Shown: positions 1 to 11,787 of the stretch, piece after piece
Layout: each line of letters begins with the position of its first letter
How positions within the stretch are numbered: position 1 is the first letter of the stretch
Assembly (NCBI GenBank): GCA_026874595.1
Contig: CM049310.1
Span: 20,684,058-20,748,057, forward strand
From: Sipunculus nudus
Taxonomy: Eukaryota > Annelida > Sipuncula > Golfingiida > Sipunculidae
DNA: 64,000 nt
Direction of reading: 5' to 3'
Notes under the pieces: model-generated
What the model was told of the DNA's origin: nothing
Databases searched by the model: none
Seen by the model: only the letters and a program-made list of their open reading frames with translations
Translations under genes and position numbers: made by a program

Positions 1-301
1 GGTTCATACCTGAGACTCATGGTCAGCCAGCTTCGATTTAGATGTGGTTTAATGTGGACTCTGACATGGTTCATACCTGAGACTCATGGTCAGCCAGCTT
101 GGATTTAGATGTGGTTTAATGTGGACTCTGACATGGTTCATACCTGAGACTCATGGTCAGCCAGCTTGGATTTTGATGTGGTTTAATGTGGACTCTGACA
201 TGGTTCATACCTGAGACTCATGGTCAGCCAGCTTCGATTTAGATGTGGTTTAATGTGGACTCTGACATGGTTCATACCTGAGACTCATGGTCAGCCAGCT
301 T
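1..301. repeat. 67-bp minisatellite duplicating an exon end and its 5' splice site
   Basis: Five copies of a 67-bp unit start at 1, 68, 135, 202 and 269 and are nearly identical (differences such as cgattt/ggattt). Read on the minus strand each unit holds the last 24 nt of the EVI5 exon, the donor GTATGAACC and about 43 nt of intron. Candidate exon ends are therefore at 278 (the real one), 211, 144, 77 and 10. The array touches the window edge and may continue. Confidence 0.95.
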
Positions 302-424
302 GCGGTCCAGGTCCTTTAAGGATGCCCTGAGCTCCTTTTCTCGACCTTCAGATTCCTCCAGCTTCTCTAGTTGTTTCTCCTTCTCCTCCTCCATACGTTT
401 GATGTGTCGTTGGTTTATCTGGTT
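278..424 (-). CDS. EVI5: EVI5 exon: NQINxxH coiled coil, ends inside a 67-bp tandem repeat
   Basis: This 147-nt phase 0-0 exon encodes 49 residues starting NQINQRHIKRMEEEKEKQLE and ending DLDRKLADHESQ. It aligns with EVI5 NQINSNHLRRAEQEV, then the KRKQ-type segment. The acceptor is TTTTTAAAACAG and the donor CTCAG-GTATGAACC. The last 24 nt (KLADHESQ) and the donor are part of a 67-bp unit repeated four more times toward position 1. Retention past the donor gives Val then TGA at once, so only the first donor of the row allows normal translation into the next exon. Confidence 0.88.
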
Positions 425-639
425 CTGTTTTAAAAATGCAATCAAATAGATGTGTGGATATAAAATGTCCCTTTAATTTCTTCTTAACAATTTAACTGAT
501 AAATAATATGGTTATTTTCTGAATGATAGCAATTAAAGAGACACCATACCACTAGTTAAATATGAGGTACAATAGTTTGAAAATAACAGCATTATAAAAC
601 AGCAAAATCACCTTTATATTTGCGCATTAGTTATATGAT
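425..639 (-). other. Intron between the 1.4-kb and 0.3-kb EVI5 exons, unique part
   Basis: AT-rich intron upstream of the TTTTTAAAACAG acceptor. Apart from the minisatellite beginning at about 640 I see nothing specific here. Confidence 0.7.
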
Positions 640-1422
640 ATACCTGTGTTTTATTTGCAAGCTATTATGAGATATAATTTATTACCTGTATATTTTATTG
701 ATGAGCTAATTAAAAAAGATGTCACATGATACCTGTACTCTTTATAAGCTGGTTTTATAATAATAAGTAATCATATTATACCTGTGTTTTCTTTATAAGT
801 CAGTGTAATAAGATGTAACATGATACCTGTGTTTTCTTTATAAGCTGGTTTTATAATAATAAGATATCATATTATACCTGTGTTTTCTTTATAAGTAAGT
901 GTAATAAGATGTAACATGATACCTGTGTTTGCTTTATAAGTTAGTGTAATAAGATGTCACATGATACCTGTGTTTGCTTTATAAGTTAGTGTAATAAGAT
1001 GTAACATGATACCTGTGTTTTCTTTATAAGTTAGTGTAATATGATGTAACATGATACCTGTGTTTTCTTTATAAGTTAGTGTAATAAGATGTAACATGAT
1101 ACCTGTGTTTGCTTTATAAGTTAGTGTAATAAGATGTCATATGATACCTGTGTTTGCTTTATAAGTTAGTGTAATAAGATGTAACATGATACCTGTGTTT
1201 GCTTTATAAGTTAGTGTAATAAGATGTCATATGATACCTGTGTTTGCTTTATAAGTTAGTGTAATAAGATGTAACATGATACCTGTGTTTTCTTTATAAG
1301 TTAGTGTAATAAGATGTAACATGATACCTGTGTTTTCTTTATAAGTTAGTGTTATAAGATGTCACAAGATACCTGTGTTTGCTTTATAAGTTAGTGTAAT
1401 AAGATGTCACATGATACCTGTG
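640..1422. repeat. 45-bp minisatellite containing repeated 5' splice sites
   Basis: About 18 copies of a unit containing atgatacctgtgtt, ttataagttag and gtaataagatgt. Spacing is exactly 45 bp from 923 to 1418 and 42-51 bp in the older, more diverged part (644-878). On the minus strand each unit reads AACACAG-GTATCATG, i.e. the end of the EVI5 exon plus donor. The two main variants (tgttttc with gtaac, tgtttgc with gtcac) are interspersed, which suggests unequal exchange. Confidence 0.95.
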
Positions 1423-1555
1423 TTTCTAGGTCCATTACTTTCTGTTTCATCTCCCTCAGTTCCCCGATGGCGTGAGCCTCCCGGATCCTCATCGTCATAA
1501 TCTCCTCCGTCAACTGCTGCTTTGAATCCTTAATGGGGCCCTTCTCATGAATTTT
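1418..1555 (-). CDS. EVI5: EVI5 exon: third REAE-type repeat, ends inside a minisatellite
   Basis: This 138-nt phase 0-0 exon encodes 46 residues beginning KIHEKGPIKDSKQQLTEEIM, with REAHAIGELREMKQKVMDLE and ending TQ. It matches EVI5 ELQDELMTIRLREAE, EIREIKQRMMEMETQ. The acceptor (TTTGATAG) is poor in pyrimidines; an alternative AAG acceptor 15 nt downstream keeps the frame and would drop KIHEK. The donor is CACAG-GTATCATG. The same donor string recurs about every 45 bp through the following intron (see the repeat at 640-1420). Reading on past the donor meets TAA after eight codons. Confidence 0.87.
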
Positions 1556-2203
1556 CTATCAAATTAAATTATTATTAAATAGTTATGTCAATCAATCTTC
1601 ACTTACTGTAAATGCCAAACCTTAGCTTCACAGATATACATCTTTACCTAGGTCTCTTTTAGGGACTCTAAATAATTTCTCTGAGATAATGTATCAAGAT
1701 AAAATTTTAGTATAAAGATATATTATGCCCACTCATGGAAATAAAAATATTTATTAATCATACATTATTATTCAACCATACAATGCACTTTTAAGGGTAC
1801 TTTAACACAAAGTTAATTGATAATCAAGGACATAAGGTTCACTTTGTTATAGTTTGTAAAACTTTAAAATACACCCTATAATATTCTGAGCCGTGAAACT
1901 GGACAAGTTCAAGAAATGAAGGTTTCTTATGGCAACCTTACTTCATCCACCAATCAGAGTGACATGAAACCAACATATTTAAAGCACTAATTTTCTATGC
2001 ATATCTGACACCACTGATAATACCCAAAATGTACCTCAAACTTTTATCAAAGAATATGTCTGAACTGATGAGAAAAGCATATTTAATGGGTCTTCATAAG
2101 TCTCACATTTTAAATGACTACAGTGAGTTCATAAAGGATCTATCCTCTTGAAAGAGGTAAAAATCAGGAAGTATGTCTATATAAAGGCGGTCATTTCACT
2201 TAC
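1556..2203 (-). other. EVI5 intron, no other feature seen
   Basis: AT-rich intron between the 2.2-kb and 1.4-kb exons. It contains short direct repeats only, and no coding or element signature that I can support. Confidence 0.7.
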
Positions 2204-2350
2204 GTGCCATGTTTTCTCCAGCTCTATGACCTTCTGTTGCAGCTCTTTGAGTGACAGGCTTGACTCCGCCTCCCTCATTTTACATGCGATCAGGTCTTCC
2301 TGTAACTGCTGGAGTTCTACTGTAGGGTCTCGTTGTAGTTGTTGATTCAC
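2204..2350 (-). CDS. EVI5: EVI5 exon: second REAE-type coiled-coil repeat
   Basis: This 147-nt phase 0-0 exon encodes 49 residues, including LQQLQEDLIACKMREAES and LKELQQKVIELEKTWH. It matches EVI5 IARLQEELIAVKLREAEA, GLKELRQQVRDLEEHW. The acceptor is CTTGTACGCAG and the donor GTAAGTGAA. The WH ending at the splice junction also fits the family (HW preceding the QRH segment). Confidence 0.9.
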
Positions 2351-2902
2351 CTGCGTACAAGAAAACAACTCCTAAATTAATTATTTTTCCAAATATCAAC
2401 ATTCAAACTAACTGCTCTTAGGACTGTATCTCAGCAGACAGTCTAAAAGGTACATGTGGCTCACACAGGCACGAAATATTTAGGTTTTAATTAATCTGCA
2501 GAGAAGCAAAGCCCTCCTTTTCCTACATCTATTTATCTACAAACTGATGAAAAGGCAAATACAGATGTCTACAAATGCAAAAATATATCTAATATTTTAA
2601 TAACATGAGTGGTTTCAAGGGTTGGAAAATGAAAGCATTATACTGCCTATCAAACTATATTTAGGATAGCATGCATATGTACTTGCATTGTAATTATTTT
2701 GATTGAATCTTCATTTCATAAAAATAATGATAATAATATAAAATATTCTGACTCTTCATAATTTAGAGGAATTATCACAAATTACAGTAAGTTGAACCGA
2801 TACATCCATAAAAATAAATCCATGATAACCCGCATGGTTGTCGTTAACTTATCATGCTTGGTTTCATTTACCCATGGCCTTTAATACAATAACTATACCT
2901 AC
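2351..2902 (-). other. EVI5 intron, no other feature seen
   Basis: AT-rich intron between the 2.9-kb and 2.2-kb exons. Nothing recognisable. Confidence 0.7.
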
Positions 2903-3043
2903 ATTATCGAGCTCCCTGAGTTTAGCCTTGAGCTCTCGTATGGTAGCGGCTGATTCAACCTCCTGATGCCGGACCCTGCTCAGCTCCCGCTGGAGCTGTT
3001 GCACCAAATCCTCACTGCTCTCTGTCGATGTGATGCTGTTATT
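2903..3043 (-). CDS. EVI5: EVI5 exon: first REAE-type coiled-coil repeat
   Basis: This 141-nt phase 0-0 exon encodes 47 residues: a polar start (NNSITSTESSED), then LVQQLQRELSRVRHQEVES and IRELKAKLRELDN. It aligns with the EVI5 segment EDFVLQLEKELVQARLSEAES. The acceptor is GACCTTACAG and the donor GTAGGTATA. It is the first of three neighbouring exons whose peptides look like variants of one unit of about 46 residues. Confidence 0.88.
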
Positions 3044-5191
3044 CTGTAAGGTCAAAAAATATTATATTTTTATCAATAGCTCCATGCTTTATCGGTCAAA
3101 TTGCCAATTAAATAAGGATAAGGGTAATCTTACAGAAGGATTGACACATTATCATTAAGCCTTCTGGATTTTAGTTATTAATGCACTGAACTAGGAATAA
3201 TTATAACTTGTTTTCAAGACTGAACCTCTGAACTTCCATACATTGAAGTATGGATTGAAGATGCATTGAAGATATTGGTAGAATAATGAAATCTGCATGG
3301 AAATGCACTGCTGAAATACACCCTTATAAAGATGTCTGGCAGGAATGGAAAACTTTGAAGAAAAAGAGAAATTTCAAGTCAGAAAATTCTCAACAGATGT
3401 CTCTCCTTTACAAAAAGAAATGTCATTTACTGCCAATGTCTCCATACTGTCCTTGGAGTTATCTATCAATGCCATAGCACAAAGATAGTCACACAAAAGA
3501 TTATCAGGATGTTTTAGATCCAATCCTTATTTCCGCTCCAAGTAGATATCAAAGTAGTTTTTAAATATAAATATATTAAAATAAATAACTCATGCATGTT
3601 ATAATATTACTGGTCACCAATTCTCGATATTTGGAACATTTCAAAATTTATGAGTCATAAATGAATATTGTCTGAGGACTACTTTAGGTTAATTAGAACA
3701 TGGGACTAATTGCTTTTAGTGCAACATAAAATAAACAGGTAATTGAGAGAATAAGTCACTGTTTCAAATAAAATGTCAGCATCTGAATTACCTTTGCTAA
3801 AACAGCAAAAGACAATTAAGACCAAATGAATAAAAGCTGTTATGCATATAACTGACAAATTATACTGGTTTTGTTTAAGAAAGTATCAAAAAAGACAAAT
3901 CAATAAATTTCCTGATTTTAGCAGTGATGGTATTTTCAATCTTTTAAAAACAAAAACAGATACATTTAGTCCCATTTGTATGAAAGTTTCATTCTTTTTT
4001 TTTAATATACATGACACATTCAAAAACTGTGTGACTAAACCCCCAAAGATAAAGAAAAATTTGTTAATATTTACAAAGACATTTCAATACAATCACTCTG
4101 GAACAGAGTTAAATTAAACCAGTAACACCTATTTACACTTTAAACAAAGACAACACAATATAAAACATCATTTTGTGGAAAACTGTCATGCCTATTTATA
4201 GGACAGATGAAAATAATATCAATGACATTTTCTTTAGCCCTCAGCACTGAACACATATTGCACACATGTACTGCAAGCTGACAACAGACACCTTACCAGG
4301 TCATCCTGAAGAAAGCCAAGGACAAGCAAGACATGGTTATTATACAAATATTTTATTTAAAAAGGTACCCCCATACTAACTAGGTTAATGAGATAATGCG
4401 CTTCCTTCTGACAAATTTCCTGTACTTTAAATGTTTACACACTTATGGAAGTCTAAATGTAAAAGGTTCACAAGAACTGGCTGTGATTGAAGATACCACA
4501 TAAATCGTCACATCTGACATAAAGATGACACTATCACATGAAATATAATACCATCTGTATTAATTACAGATTTTCTTTTTTTTTAATAACAAGAATACCT
4601 TGTCCCTCTATAAAGTATTCATGCACAGTATTAAATATTAAAGAGTCCTAATTTTCTGTCATAACTATCAACATTCTTATGATAAATCTATGTCCTACAA
4701 GAACATAAGGTCACGTTTACCTCAGTTTAACATGTTATTTTCAGCAAATACACGTACATATAAATAAAGCTAAAGGAAGTTACCCATATACCTAGAAACA
4801 AAAGAGAAATCTGAGGTAACAAAGCTTGGAAAAAAGTTTATTAGACAGGCGACTGTTAAGAAAATCTATAAGATTCTGATAAACTGTGTCACCATGGCAA
4901 CAGTTCATAAAGGGAGAAAAAAGATGAGATGGGACCTCAGGGCACCTGTGTTCTTGTCAATTTGTACTTGAGATGACTATGACACCATTTTAACTAGTAG
5001 TTCAGGTAAAATACTATATTTTACTTGAGCTTTATTGTGTCAATCAATAAATCTTGTTGCTTCTTCCTACCCTGCTCCCAAGTACATTATCCTTGGTATA
5101 GAGAAACTAAAGGCAGTCTTGATAAGAACCTTTGGAGGTGAAATCCCTTCCTCCCCTTGAACGATTATCCTATAATAAAGTAGTGTTTTAC
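3044..5191 (-). other. EVI5 intron, no other feature seen
   Basis: A 2.1-kb AT-rich intron with scattered poly-T/poly-A runs. Open frames here (for example a 91-codon frame on plus at 3842-4117) are Lys/Asn/Phe-rich AT translation without domain-like character. Confidence 0.65.
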
Positions 5192-5362
5192 CCTGTCTTT
5201 TAGTTCTCCCAACTCATTTTTGGCCGTGTCCAATTTCAGGAGTGTGTTATGGTGGCGCTGCTTCAGCTGAGACAACTCTCGTTTCAGACCAAATTGTTCC
5301 TCCTCACGCTGTGCACTATTAACCTGCTGCTGGACTAGACGACCTGCCAAAGTCTCTGTTTC
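5192..5362 (-). CDS. EVI5: EVI5 exon: coiled coil, LAGRLVQQQV block
   Basis: This 171-nt phase 0-0 exon encodes 57 residues beginning ETETLAGRLVQQQVNSAQRE, through LKRELSQLKQRHHNTLLKLD to LGELKDR. It matches EVI5 ESAALADRLIQGQVTRAQEAE and the following KREL segment. The acceptor is TCCTGTTGCAGG-type (cut before GAAACA) and the donor is GTAAAACAC, weaker than consensus. It is predicted coiled coil throughout, acting in dimerisation and partner binding as known for this region of the family. Confidence 0.88.
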
Positions 5363-6120
5363 CTGCAACAGCACAAAGATCAGCATCACCAGCAGTGTAT
5401 AAAAGAAACAGCAATGTAAAACAACATCACCAAAAATTTATAAATCACTCTTCATGATTTTAACATCAAAGTCTTGGTATACACTTATTTTCATGAACAC
5501 TTGTTTGTTAAAATGTAATTCATGCTTCACTAAAAGCACATTAATTTAATATCAGAAAGCATGATATATATGGTGCAGTTTTTCCTAAATAAATTTTTTT
5601 TTTTTCACTTGAATCATGAATGTTGTGTGTTAGCTTGGGCAGAAGATAAAGGAGGAGTGAATGAATGTGATATTTCAGATATTTAAAGGAAACAGATCCC
5701 TGTGCAGAGTAACAACTGTCAATCACTTGGACTAATAAAGTTTTGTTAAAAAAAAATAAAATCACTTTATAAGTTTGTTGAAATATTTAACTCATAATAT
5801 ACTAATTGGAAATATACATCTTAAAAAGTCAAAATAATGGTAACTTAAAACCACAGAAATTATATTTACTACTTGCAAGGTATTTCTTAAAGATCTTACA
5901 AATTCTGTGTTTTTATCAGCATTTATCATTCCATGCAATTCAATTCTGATCAAAGATAGTCTGGATGTCATCAAAGCAAAAACAGACAGGAAGTATTTCT
6001 TGAGGACAGCAAAAAATAAACACAAACATAATGGAACAGAGTCATTCTTATGCTCAGTCCTTTATTTGGAAAAAATGATTCCAGTTGTACTGCATGTTCT
6101 ACTTGGCTTATCTGTGAAAA
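5363..6120 (-). other. EVI5 intron segment, no feature seen
   Basis: AT-rich intron left of the repeat element at 6.1 kb. Nothing recognisable. Confidence 0.6.
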
Positions 6121-8024
6121 ACAAGAGACCTGTAGGTCACGGTGCTCAGCTGAAATTGATTCTGAGAATATTTGTATAAATCTTAGTGGTTGTGTTGACT
6201 GTGCACTTTTATGGACTTCATGAAAGATGCTGGAGCCTCTCATGATCACAAACATGTATTTGTAAATGTTTCAGTGTAATGTATTTCAACTAAGTGACTG
6301 TAATATGCATGTAAATATATCCACTGGGAACATTAAAAAAACCCTGCAAATTATAGAATAATGGTCATACATGAGCTTAAGCATAAAATTATACATTTAA
6401 TTTATTAACTGAAATAAAATGCTGTATAAATTAATATTTTCCATTTTCAAGTGAGCATAAACTAAATTTGATAAGCAAGTTAAAACAAGCCAATTACGTA
6501 TACATTGCATTCACTGGGTAATATATAAAACTTGTAGCCTGAAACCATTTAATGATTCAGTAAGGAAAAAATAGTAATTATTTAGCATATTCTTTTTTTG
6601 CATGAATAGTTTTTACCATATTCATTTTTTTTTTACAAATTTAATCAATTTGGCTTTAAACAAATTCTGAAAATATTTTTATTCTTAGTTTGGCTCTCAT
6701 CAAGTCAAATTATGTTTACTTATTTATTTTATTATTTTTAAAATCACAAAATGTTTAAACTGAATTTAAAAGATTATTTTTAAGACAATATCACTTTAAA
6801 TAAAAAAGTCTCTGAATTTATTCCTTGGATAACTGTTCCATTTTCAGCAAATGCTTAATTTTTATTACTTTATTAACTAAAACAAAAGATACAGTAAATC
6901 TGATTAAAATTCCTTTTTCAAATCATATATACACACTGTTGGTTGGATGAGGGAGAAACAAAATCATTATGCTTATTACCATCTCAACTATAATTTTAAT
7001 ACTGAAATAAATATTCAATTTCACACATGTTAATAAAGAACCCAAAGTTTTTATTCTTCTGAAGTACGGAATTCCTCTTATTATGAACATCCACACTCAA
7101 TTTGTGGACAAAATTAAATGTGCACTTTAATCAATGTAACCCCTTGAGATACAATACAAAATCCAATATGTAGCAAATGTCTAGAATTAGAATTAATTAA
7201 TTATAGAAAATTATAACATTCATCCCGTCCATTGGTGGGGGAGAGGGGGGAGGACAGAGGGGAAGCCTAGGTAAGCTGAGTCAAGGGAGATGTCAATTCA
7301 TAACATAAGACCACCTGACTGGGTTGGTTTGATGTAAACAATACTTGACATGATGTATGAAAACTTTAATTAAAGCTACCCTTTTACACCAATTCCCTTC
7401 AAATTTCAGATTATATTAGCTTAAAAACCTTATCTGCCCATCATGTGAAAAAAAAGCAAATGTACAGACATTAAAAAAATTGCCATAGTCAAAGTTGGGT
7501 CAAATTTAAGGTAATAATTTTTCATTTATGCTAATAACTTAAAAAATTTACAAAATTTTGATTTAATTTCTGGTATACAATTAAAACTAAGTTAAATAAA
7601 GTTATAAGCTTTAAAAAAAGCTCTCTAGCTGAACAAATTATCATGTGAAGTGAGAAAATATTTTTCCTGATTTTTGACAAAGTGCATTTTGTATAGGCCC
7701 ATTACTTCAAAGATTTACACAATAATGACCTAATTTTTGGCATGTACATAGGAAATATATGCATGAATGATTATTTCAAATATGAATAAATTAACAAGAG
7801 TGGTTTTCATAGTGGGCAGTTCTAAAGTGTAACAAGAAGTTTTTACTGGAAAAAGTTTTTTTCCTTAATTAATCAAACAGACAAAGTCCCTGTGACCCAG
7901 TTTCAGGTTTGGTAAGACTAAAGGTATCAAAATATGCCTTGTTAATGGAAGTCCGGCCAGCAAGACAGATTGACAAAGGGCCATGACTATAGCTCAGATG
8001 ACTTACAGTCAACTGAGCTAAAAA
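6121..8024 (+). mobile_element. Pearl/HINE-like non-autonomous element (family 1)
   Basis: The head at 6121 (acaagagacctgtaggtcac, then ggtgctcagctg) matches the heads at 38882, 39396 and 43812: ACAAG, a GACC..GGTC palindrome and a GCTCAGCTG arm. The tail at 7991-8019 is a hairpin (agctcagatgac, loop ttaca, gtcaactgagct) whose right arm is the inverse of the head arm. The body at about 7320-7960 is one copy of the unit that occurs twice in the element at 43.8-46.5 kb (shared landmarks: gatgtaaacaata, gccatagtcaaagttggg, tttcctgattttt.acaaagtgcatt). No coding capacity is visible. The match to pearl/Helentron-derived elements is inferred from architecture. Confidence 0.65.
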
Positions 8025-9680
8025 CACTTTTGATCATATTTTATTGGCAGAAATATGAAAACAGACTTAAAACTATTAGGCCTTTGAACCAAACTACAAA
8101 AGTTGGCAGGGAGAAATGATATCTTATCAAGCTTAATTTTCAAACTAAACCACAATGATTTATGACAGATAGTAGAACTAGGGAGTGAAGATTTTATAAT
8201 GTTACTCAAAAGAAGAATATGGCTGAAGTGTTCATTGGTTGATAGCCAGAGTTTGCTCTTAGAACATGTCACATGTCACAACAGGTCACAATGACATAAT
8301 TTTAGATATGGATGGAGATTTCTTAAATGCTGAAAGTTGAACAAAAGCCACACAAGTAGGGAGGTGAATAAAAGATAGATGGAAATTTAGCAAAAAATTC
8401 ATTAAATCACAGCTGGCAGTATCAAATGATAGAGAGTGAAAAGAAATGCATAAAATATTATTTAAACCAGACAGCTGTAGACAACCATTTTCAGCAGCTG
8501 CAAAAGTTTGATTGATTCAATCTTTAAAATCTAACAATAATGCCAAAATATGAAAGTGAATACAGGAGACCTCTCATGACAATTTGAGTTAGACCAGAAA
8601 TACATTTTAGCACTTGATATTTCATACAAATAGTAATGACACAGGGCTTTTCCTGACAGGTTCTTATTCATCTGCAGAACAAATATACCTATCACAACAT
8701 AACTTTCCATTTGAAACTTTAATCAGTTTTGTCTTTAATGGCTTTCATCTGATGTCTTATCCAATACCTTACACTTAATTTTTAGTTAAAAGTAATACAG
8801 AATTTTGAATCAATCATATAAAATATAATAAAATATATAAAATGACAATATACCACATATCTCTATTCTGATTTTAATCTGTTAATTTTTTATAGGACTT
8901 GGAATAGGCATCTTGAAGCCTAATTAGATTTTACATGTAATATAAGCTCAAGTATAATAATCACAAACTCTTTTCTGAAATTTGTATATGAATCTAATTT
9001 TGTAAAATATCATGTTTCTATAATTTTCAGTTCTGTAGTGGTATTTTGCACCAAGAAGAATTAAACCAAAGTTAAGAAGAAAAAAAGATAGTTGATACAT
9101 GCAATATGTCATGCAAAACTCTAACATGATGCAGAACTGACATCAGCAGTTTTTTTCACTGACTGATTCTGGCCATCAAAGCATCTCACACTCTCTATAA
9201 ACCACACTGTAATATATGGAGATTTGTTTTTGCCCCATCACTTTAGCTGCGCCTCCATTTAAAGTCTGTCAGAGAAACCTGAGCAGTTGTCAGAAAGAAG
9301 ACAGAAGCTGACATTCCTTTGTGATAAGATTAAACACTCACTGTCAGTCTGCGAGTCATTTTTACTTCCTATAAAAATATGAAAATGCACTTGTAACTGC
9401 TAAAAAATACAGGACTTCTGATGTCTACGGCTGCTGAAACAGAAGCCTGAAGCACAGCACCATCTTTAAAAGAAGTATCCAAATTAATACAAATAGTGTA
9501 CTCTACAGATATTAAAATGAGAAAGGAATAACCAAGTTGACTCATAGGACGCATACAGATGTATGATCCACCTGGAACTAGCAATATAGTTTGCTAATTA
9601 TTTTTAGGCAATATAAATCAGTTTTTTCCATTCAAACAGCAAGGTGGGCAATGTCGCTATTTTTTTTTCAAAAGAAATTG

Positions 9681-9696
9681 CCCCCCCCCCCCCCCC
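9681..9696. repeat. C16 homopolymer
   Basis: Uninterrupted run of 16 C bases between a poly-T and an A-rich stretch. It is likely unstable in length. Similar runs occur at 11620-11632 (G13), 12922-12936 (C15) and 47300-47312 (C13). Confidence 0.95.
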
Positions 9697-11787
9697 AACA
9701 AAACTGATGCAAAAAAAATTATCAAATTTTGCAAAGTGGATTAAAATTGTTGCAAATTTCAGCTCGCTGATTGCTCACCCTCTCATTGTATTCCTCTAAA
9801 ATTTTTTGGAAGTGGACAACCCTGATAAATTATGTGAACTGAATTGACCAATGTTCAAAATGTTCAAAAATAACCCTTGGCAGATAAAAACACACAATTC
9901 ACAGTGAATCAGCAGAATACAGCATCAGGAGGGGGGCCTATATGCACCAACATGGAATATGGATGAATGAAACAATGTTCATTTGACAGATAAGACTTAA
10001 GGCTAACCAATATGCCTAGGAGAGTGCGTGTGGAGCTAAATATAAAAGAAATCAGCTGGGCTTGATTTTCACTGTTAGAGGTAGGCACTAACTTGGGTAT
10101 TTCCGCTCTGTAAAAGAAAGATTATTGATCTTGCCTTTGGTACAGTACTATATCAGGATCCGGGAGAATATATGTCCTGAACTGGAGGTCAATTGAATCA
10201 ACAGTAAATAAAAAGACCATCTTCCATTGTCTAATACCAATTTAATCAAGGACTTCTAACCTTTAACCTTCTGGCCTCATTTATAAGGCCACAAAGTCCA
10301 CAGACCAAGTTTCATTGCATGTCTGTTACCACTTCTGACCTTTAACCTTTGCCTTTCTATATAAAGTCACACAGAAATCATATATCTGGTGAATAAACAT
10401 GTAAAAGTGAGATAAAATAAAGAAGACTTGTAACATTTAATCAATGTGACATGATTCATTAACTATGGCCTCCAATATAAGGTCACACAGATTTAATACT
10501 TCAAGAGAAACAGGTAAAACTGCATAGATTGACAGTATTCATAGATGGAAAAAACACTGGATGATGTTCAGGTTCAATTTTACAAATGTTTAGGACTGAA
10601 ATCTATGACTTTAAAAGAAACTTCCAGGGTTAACTTTGGTAATAAATTTCAAATGAAAATAGCCATAACACCTTTCTATACTGAAAGTAGATTACCTAAG
10701 GAGTTACAAACTACTGTCTATGTATATTCCCAATGGACACACTAAAGTGTAAACATTAATATTATTCATGTAACATTAATTTCTTATCTAGCCTTTTGTT
10801 CAATTATAAACAAAAAATTGTAAATGAAACATATGGGAGACAAATGAAACCTATGATTAAAACTACCTCTCAAGAGAAACTGAGCCCATCCACGGATGCT
10901 TCCTTTGCATATGCCATACATGCTCTAGGACATCACACATGAAAATGAGCTAATTTGCATGGTCTTAGTGACTGCAGGCAGTGAACCCTCTCCTCACACC
11001 ATTAGTAGTAACTGCTTATTGCAATTTATGATGTTTTAATACAAGAATCTGTATATAACCTTTCTCAGTTTACTGTGGAAGAACTGCTGGAGGTTATCAT
11101 AAAGATGAATTACACATGAAAACAAGGGTGTTTTGCATGTAACTCATTTTTTATATAGGAAATGTTTGATGAAATATCATTCAAAGTTAATGCACTCAAT
11201 GACCTGAACACTTTCTGAGTTTATCAAATTTTATATTTTCTATTACCATTTTTATTTCAATTATATCTATAGCTGATTTCATATTACCTTCTCTTATTCT
11301 ATATAAATAATTTCCCAACTATAACAAAACTAAAGATCACATTTAAAGAGCAGAGTCACCCAAGAACAATGGTTCTCACTGATGTAAGCATACATTAATG
11401 TATTATAAGCTCTTGGTTCTAGCAATGATTACCCTCTGACACGGTGAGGGATCAGCCTTTAACAACTCTTCCTCTGAGTGAACAGTTTATCTATTAGGCA
11501 ATCCCTCTGCAAATAATCCAACAACTAGGATTTACACAGTTACTTTTCTATGTGGCTTCTATGTATAGCTCTTCTGCTGTTTAACTTTTTTTTCCATCAA
11601 GCACAAGGTAGCAGTAAAAGGGGGGGGGGGGGTATTTGTTACTGCAGGTCTGATGAGCTTAACAAGCCCCAGCAATTGCAGGTATAAAAACCAATGACAC
11701 ATCCATTACCTATAAAGACAGTGTGTTTATTCTAAACCATTAAATAAGGAGCATCATGCTCACTATGCCAAAGAAAGTCCCTCTTAC

